Positions 62,201-64,000 of a stretch of DNA of 64,000 nt are shown here, in pieces. The notes under the pieces are model-generated. The model did no database searches. It had not been told where the DNA came from and saw only the letters and a list, made by a program, of their open reading frames with translations. Within the stretch, counting starts at the first letter, position 1, and each line of letters begins with the position of its first letter. Origin of the DNA: Paenibacillus taichungensis (lineage in GTDB: Bacteria > Bacillota > Bacilli > Paenibacillales > Paenibacillaceae). The stretch is from NCBI RefSeq assembly GCF_013359905.1, contig NZ_JABMCC010000121.1:1076003-1140002 (forward strand). The letters are read 5' to 3'. Position numbers and translations under genes: made by a program.

Positions 62201-64000
62201 AACGACAGGAGCCACAGGCGCGACGGGACTTACTGGTGCGACAGGTGCAACCGGTACAACTGGCGCCACAGGATTTACAGGTGTGACTGGTGCAACCGGA
62301 ATAGGAATCACCGGGGCTACCGGAGCCACAGGTACGACAGGGTCTACTGGTGAAACTGGTGCGACAGGTGCGACAGGTGCCACCGGAGTAGGAGTCACCG
62401 GATCTACTGGTGTGACCGGTGTAACAGGCGTAACTGGAGTAGGAGTCACCGGGGCTACCGGCGCCACCGGCGCGACGGGTTCAACTGGGGTAACAGGTGC
62501 GACAGGTGCAACGGGAACAGGAACAACAGGATCCACAGGTGGAACGGGTCTTACTGGAGCCACCGGCGCAACGGGTTTAACAGGTGTAACAGGCGCCACG
62601 GGAACAGGAATAACAGGAGCTGCTGGAGCAACAGGTCTTACTGGAGTGACAGGTGCAACAGGGCTTACTGGGGTAACTGGTGCGACAGGAGCCACCGGAA
62701 CCGGAGCTACGGGAGCCACAGGTGCAGCGGGTCTTACTGGAGCTACCGGAGCAACGGGAACAGGAGCTACAGGCGCGACGGGTTTAACAGGTATAACTGG
62801 TGTGACAGGTGCAACGGGCTTAACTGGGGTAACGGGTGCGGCAGGAGCAACGGGGATTACTGGAGTAACTGGTGTGACAGGGGCAACCGGAACAACTGGA
62901 GCCACCGGTGCAACGGGACTTACTGGAGTAACTGGTGCGACAGGGGCAACGGGAACAGGAACAACAGGCTCTACTGGTGCAACTGGTGCAACTGGTGTGA
63001 CTGGCCTAACCGGAGTAACTGGTACAACAGGAGCCATCGGAACCACCGGACCCACAGGATCTACGGGTATAACCGGTGAGACAGGTGCCACTGGAACCGG
63101 AACAACTGGAGCTACAGGTGCGACGGGTTTAACAGGTGCAACAGGTGAGACAGGTGCAACCGGAGTAGGAGTCACCGGGGCTACCGGCGCCACAGGCGCG
63201 ACGGGTTCAACTGGGGTAACAGGTGCGACAGGCGCAACCGGTACAACTGGCCTCACAGGATTTACAGGTGTGAATGGTGCAACGGGAATAGGAATCACCG
63301 GGGCTACCGGAGCCACAGGTACGACAGGGTCTACTGGTGAAACTGGTCCGACAGGCGCAACCGGAACCGGAGTTACAGGAGCCACAGGATCTACTGGAGT
63401 AACAGGTACGACAGGAGCCACGGGAACAGGAGCTACTGGTGCACCGGGGCTTACTGGTGAAACTGGTGCGACAGGTGCCACCGGAGTAGGAGTCACCGGG
63501 GCTACCGGCGCCACCGGCGCGACGGGTTCAACTGGGGTAACAGGAGCCACAGGTGGAACGGGTTTGACAGGAGTAACTGGTGCAACCGGCGCAACCGGCG
63601 CAACCGGGACAGGAACAACTGGGGCCACCGGCGCAACAGGATTTACAGGTGCAACAGGTGTGACAGGCGCAACCGGAGTAGGAGTCTCCGGGGCTACTGG
63701 AACTACCGGAGCAACGGGTCTTACTGGAGTAACAGGTGCGACAGGCGAAACCGGAACGGGAACAACTGGAGCCACTGGTCCAACGGGGCTTACAGGAGTA
63801 ACTGGTGAAACAGGTGCAACCGGAACCGGAACGACAGGAGCCACAGGCGCGACGGGACTTACTGGTGCGACAGGCGCAACCGGAACCGGAGTTACAGGGG
63901 CCACAGGATCTACTGGAGTAACAGGTACGACAGGAGCCACGGGAACAACAGGAGCTACTGGTGCACCGGGGCTTACTGGTGAAACTGGTGCGACAGGTGC
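59271..64000 (+). CDS. Giant collagen-like repeat protein (3' end outside window)
   Basis: Open for 1576 codons to the right edge. The first 58 residues have no signal peptide and are very basic (26 Lys/Arg; for example KKGKVKCKSKKK, LKKKRALRSR). Collagen-type Gly-X-Y triplets start at residue 59 (GPRGYRGFQGKTGAIGATG) and continue to the end, about 500 triplets, with Thr at most Y positions (GAT, GVT, GTT, GST). The unbroken frame over thousands of repeat bases argues for a real, selected protein. Such proteins form triple helices on spores or cell surfaces; Thr can carry sugars. GTG start with AAGGAGG; ATG 59301 with AAGGAG is an alternative. The C-terminal domain is not visible. Confidence 0.9.
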   Translation, partial: MSYISKKERKMSSISTTRRKLKKAGTRVSKKGKVKCKSKKKLTLKKKRALRSRCRVLRGPRGYRGFQGKTGAIGATGTTGAMGLAGKMGSTGATGLIGITGLTGVTGKAGGRGVTGSTGVTGSTGIPGITGVTGATGITGDPGVTGATGSTGVTGAMGDPGVTGVTGNTGSTGATGAVGAMGTTGVTGTTGSTGVTGVTGNTGVTGATGVTGLDGVTGATGATGTTGATGLAGITGTTGSTGSTGTSGATGSTGVTGVTGATGIGTTGAAGVTGSTGVTGGTGLDGVTGATGATGTTGATGLAGITGTTGAIGTTGPTGSTGITGETGATGTGTTGATGATGSTGVTGATGSTGTTGVTGTTGSTGVTGVTGATGVGVTGATGTTGATGLTGVTGATGATGTTGATGFTGVTGATGIGITGATGATGTTGSTGETGATGATGTGVTGATGLTGVTGTTGATGTTGATGAPGLTGETGATGATGVEVTGATGATGATGSTGVTGATGATGTGVTGATGTTGATGATGSTGVTGATGATGTGVTGATGTTGATGTTGSTGVTGATGGTGLTGVTGATGATGTGTTGATGATGFTGATGATGIGVTGATGATGLTGVTGETGATGTGATGATGATGLTGVTGATGETGTGTTGATGATGLTGVTGETGATGTGTTGATGSTGVTGTTGATGTTGATGAPGLTGETGATGATGTGVTGATGTTGATGTIGSTGVTGATGATGTGTTGATGGTGLTGVTGETGATGTGTTGATGAAGLTGVTGATGAAGTGATGATGATGATGFTGATGVTGVTGVTGTTGAIGPTGSTGITGETGATGTGTTGATGATGLTGATGVTGATGVGVTGATGATGATGSTGVTGATGETGTGTTGATGATGLTGVTGETGATGTGTTGATGATGLTGETGVTGATGIGVTGATGATGLTGVTGETGATGTGATGATGATGLTGVTGETGTTGTGTTGATGATGLTGATGATGTTGATGFTGVTGATGIGITGATGATGTTGSTGETGATGATGATGVGVTGSTGVTGVTGVTGVGVTGATGATGATGSTGVTGATGATGTGTTGSTGGTGLTGATGATGLTGVTGATGTGITGAAGATGLTGVTGATGLTGVTGATGATGTGATGATGAAGLTGATGATGTGATGATGLTGITGVTGATGLTGVTGAAGATGITGVTGVTGATGTTGATGATGLTGVTGATGATGTGTTGSTGATGATGVTGLTGVTGTTGAIGTTGPTGSTGITGETGATGTGTTGATGATGLTGATGETGATGVGVTGATGATGATGSTGVTGATGATGTTGLTGFTGVNGATGIGITGATGATGTTGSTGETGPTGATGTGVTGATGSTGVTGTTGATGTGATGAPGLTGETGATGATGVGVTGATGATGATGSTGVTGATGGTGLTGVTGATGATGATGTGTTGATGATGFTGATGVTGATGVGVSGATGTTGATGLTGVTGATGETGTGTTGATGPTGLTGVTGETGATGTGTTGATGATGLTGATGATGTGVTGATGSTGVTGTTGATGTTGATGAPGLTGETGATG
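59901..59986 (+). repeat. Direct repeat copy A1 in the collagen-like gene
   Basis: 86 bases almost identical to 60114-60199 (one mismatch seen), coding GLDGVTGATGATGTTGATG. Confidence 0.8.
60114..60199 (+). repeat. Direct repeat copy A2 in the collagen-like gene
   Basis: Second copy of the 59901 repeat, followed directly by copy B1 of another repeat. Confidence 0.8.
60198..60297 (+). repeat. Direct repeat copy B1 in the collagen-like gene
   Basis: About 100 bases beginning GGAGCCATCGGAACCACCGG, found again near 61716 and 63040. Confidence 0.75.
61696..61891 (+). repeat. Direct repeat copy B2, extended (about 196 bases)
   Basis: Nearly identical to 63010-63211. This copy lacks one 9-base triplet unit (AACCACCGG) present in the other; otherwise only about two substitutions were seen. 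Confidence 0.8.
63010..63211 (+). repeat. Direct repeat copy B3, extended (about 202 bases)
   Basis: Partner of 61696-61891, 1.3 kb apart. Point to recent duplication or gene conversion inside the collagen array. Confidence 0.8.

Noticed and set aside
59468..63940. 1490-codon minus-strand open frame rich in Pro-Val-Ala
   Set aside because: It is the complement of the Gly-X-Thr repeats: codons for Gly and Thr on plus read as Pro and Val/Ala-type codons on minus and avoid stops. No ribosome site or non-repeat domain.
59445..64000. Short repeated units suggesting a CRISPR or satellite array
   Set aside because: Units are 9-base coding triplets in one frame without unique spacers of constant length.

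Overview
The window looks like a chromosomal segment of a spore-forming, low-to-mid GC Bacillota, most likely a Paenibacillus. The reasons are the gene order (ytrI-ytrH / dnaE / accDA / pyk, ytvI, citZ-icd-mdh, phoR-phoP, polA-mutM-ytaF-coaE, nrdR), an alpha/beta-type small acid-soluble spore protein, several sporulation membrane genes, a cluster of YheC/YheD spore-coat ATP-grasp proteins and a very long collagen-like protein. The genus is inferred; the sequence alone does not prove it.

Layout. 1-1386 (-) is the N-terminal part of a chemoreceptor, followed by a HAD phosphatase (+). 2452-8813 (-) is a run of five YheC/YheD-type ATP-grasp genes with yheA diverging upstream. 9.5-13 kb holds a small membrane protein, the regulator ytoI, ytpI and the sporulation pair ytrH-ytrI, the last behind a good sigma-E-type promoter. 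13.1-23.7 kb is housekeeping: dnaE with two unusual low-complexity inserts, pgpA, accD-accA, pyk (no pfkA here), a hotdog thioesterase and fxsA. 23.7-28.9 kb holds ytvI and the TCA operon citZ-icd-mdh. 29-33 kb holds a small membrane protein, a GGDEF protein, a short-chain dehydrogenase and a cupin.

33.2-38.9 kb is a phosphate-response locus: phoR, phoP, a soluble CBS/chemoreceptor-signalling hybrid, pstB and phoU. Three sets of PhoP-box direct repeats (upstream of phoP, of the CBS hybrid and of pstB) tie the genes into one circuit. 39.1-44.8 kb carries polA, mutM, ytaF, coaE and a lytic transglycosylase, followed by a SASP gene, nrdR and a tRNA-Ala/tRNA-Lys pair with a near-consensus promoter.

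The last third is more accessory in character. It holds an ArsR/MFS pair with twin operators, a Btr-like AraC activator with a Fur-boxed siderophore uptake operon that has no ATPase, a second AraC regulator, a Fur-boxed ferredoxin-NADP reductase preceded by a 21-codon ORF, a MarR/nitroreductase/monooxygenase operon, and a TetR/epimerase pair surrounded by four copies of the palindrome ATTGATCAAT. The final 4.7 kb is one open reading frame for a threonine-rich collagen-like protein (Gly-X-Thr repeats) with a strongly basic N-terminus. It runs off the right edge.

The most interesting unexplained items are the CBS/chemoreceptor hybrid inside the Pho regulon, the giant collagen-like protein with regularly recurring triplet breaks and recent internal duplications, the five-paralogue ATP-grasp cluster, and the TetR palindrome set.
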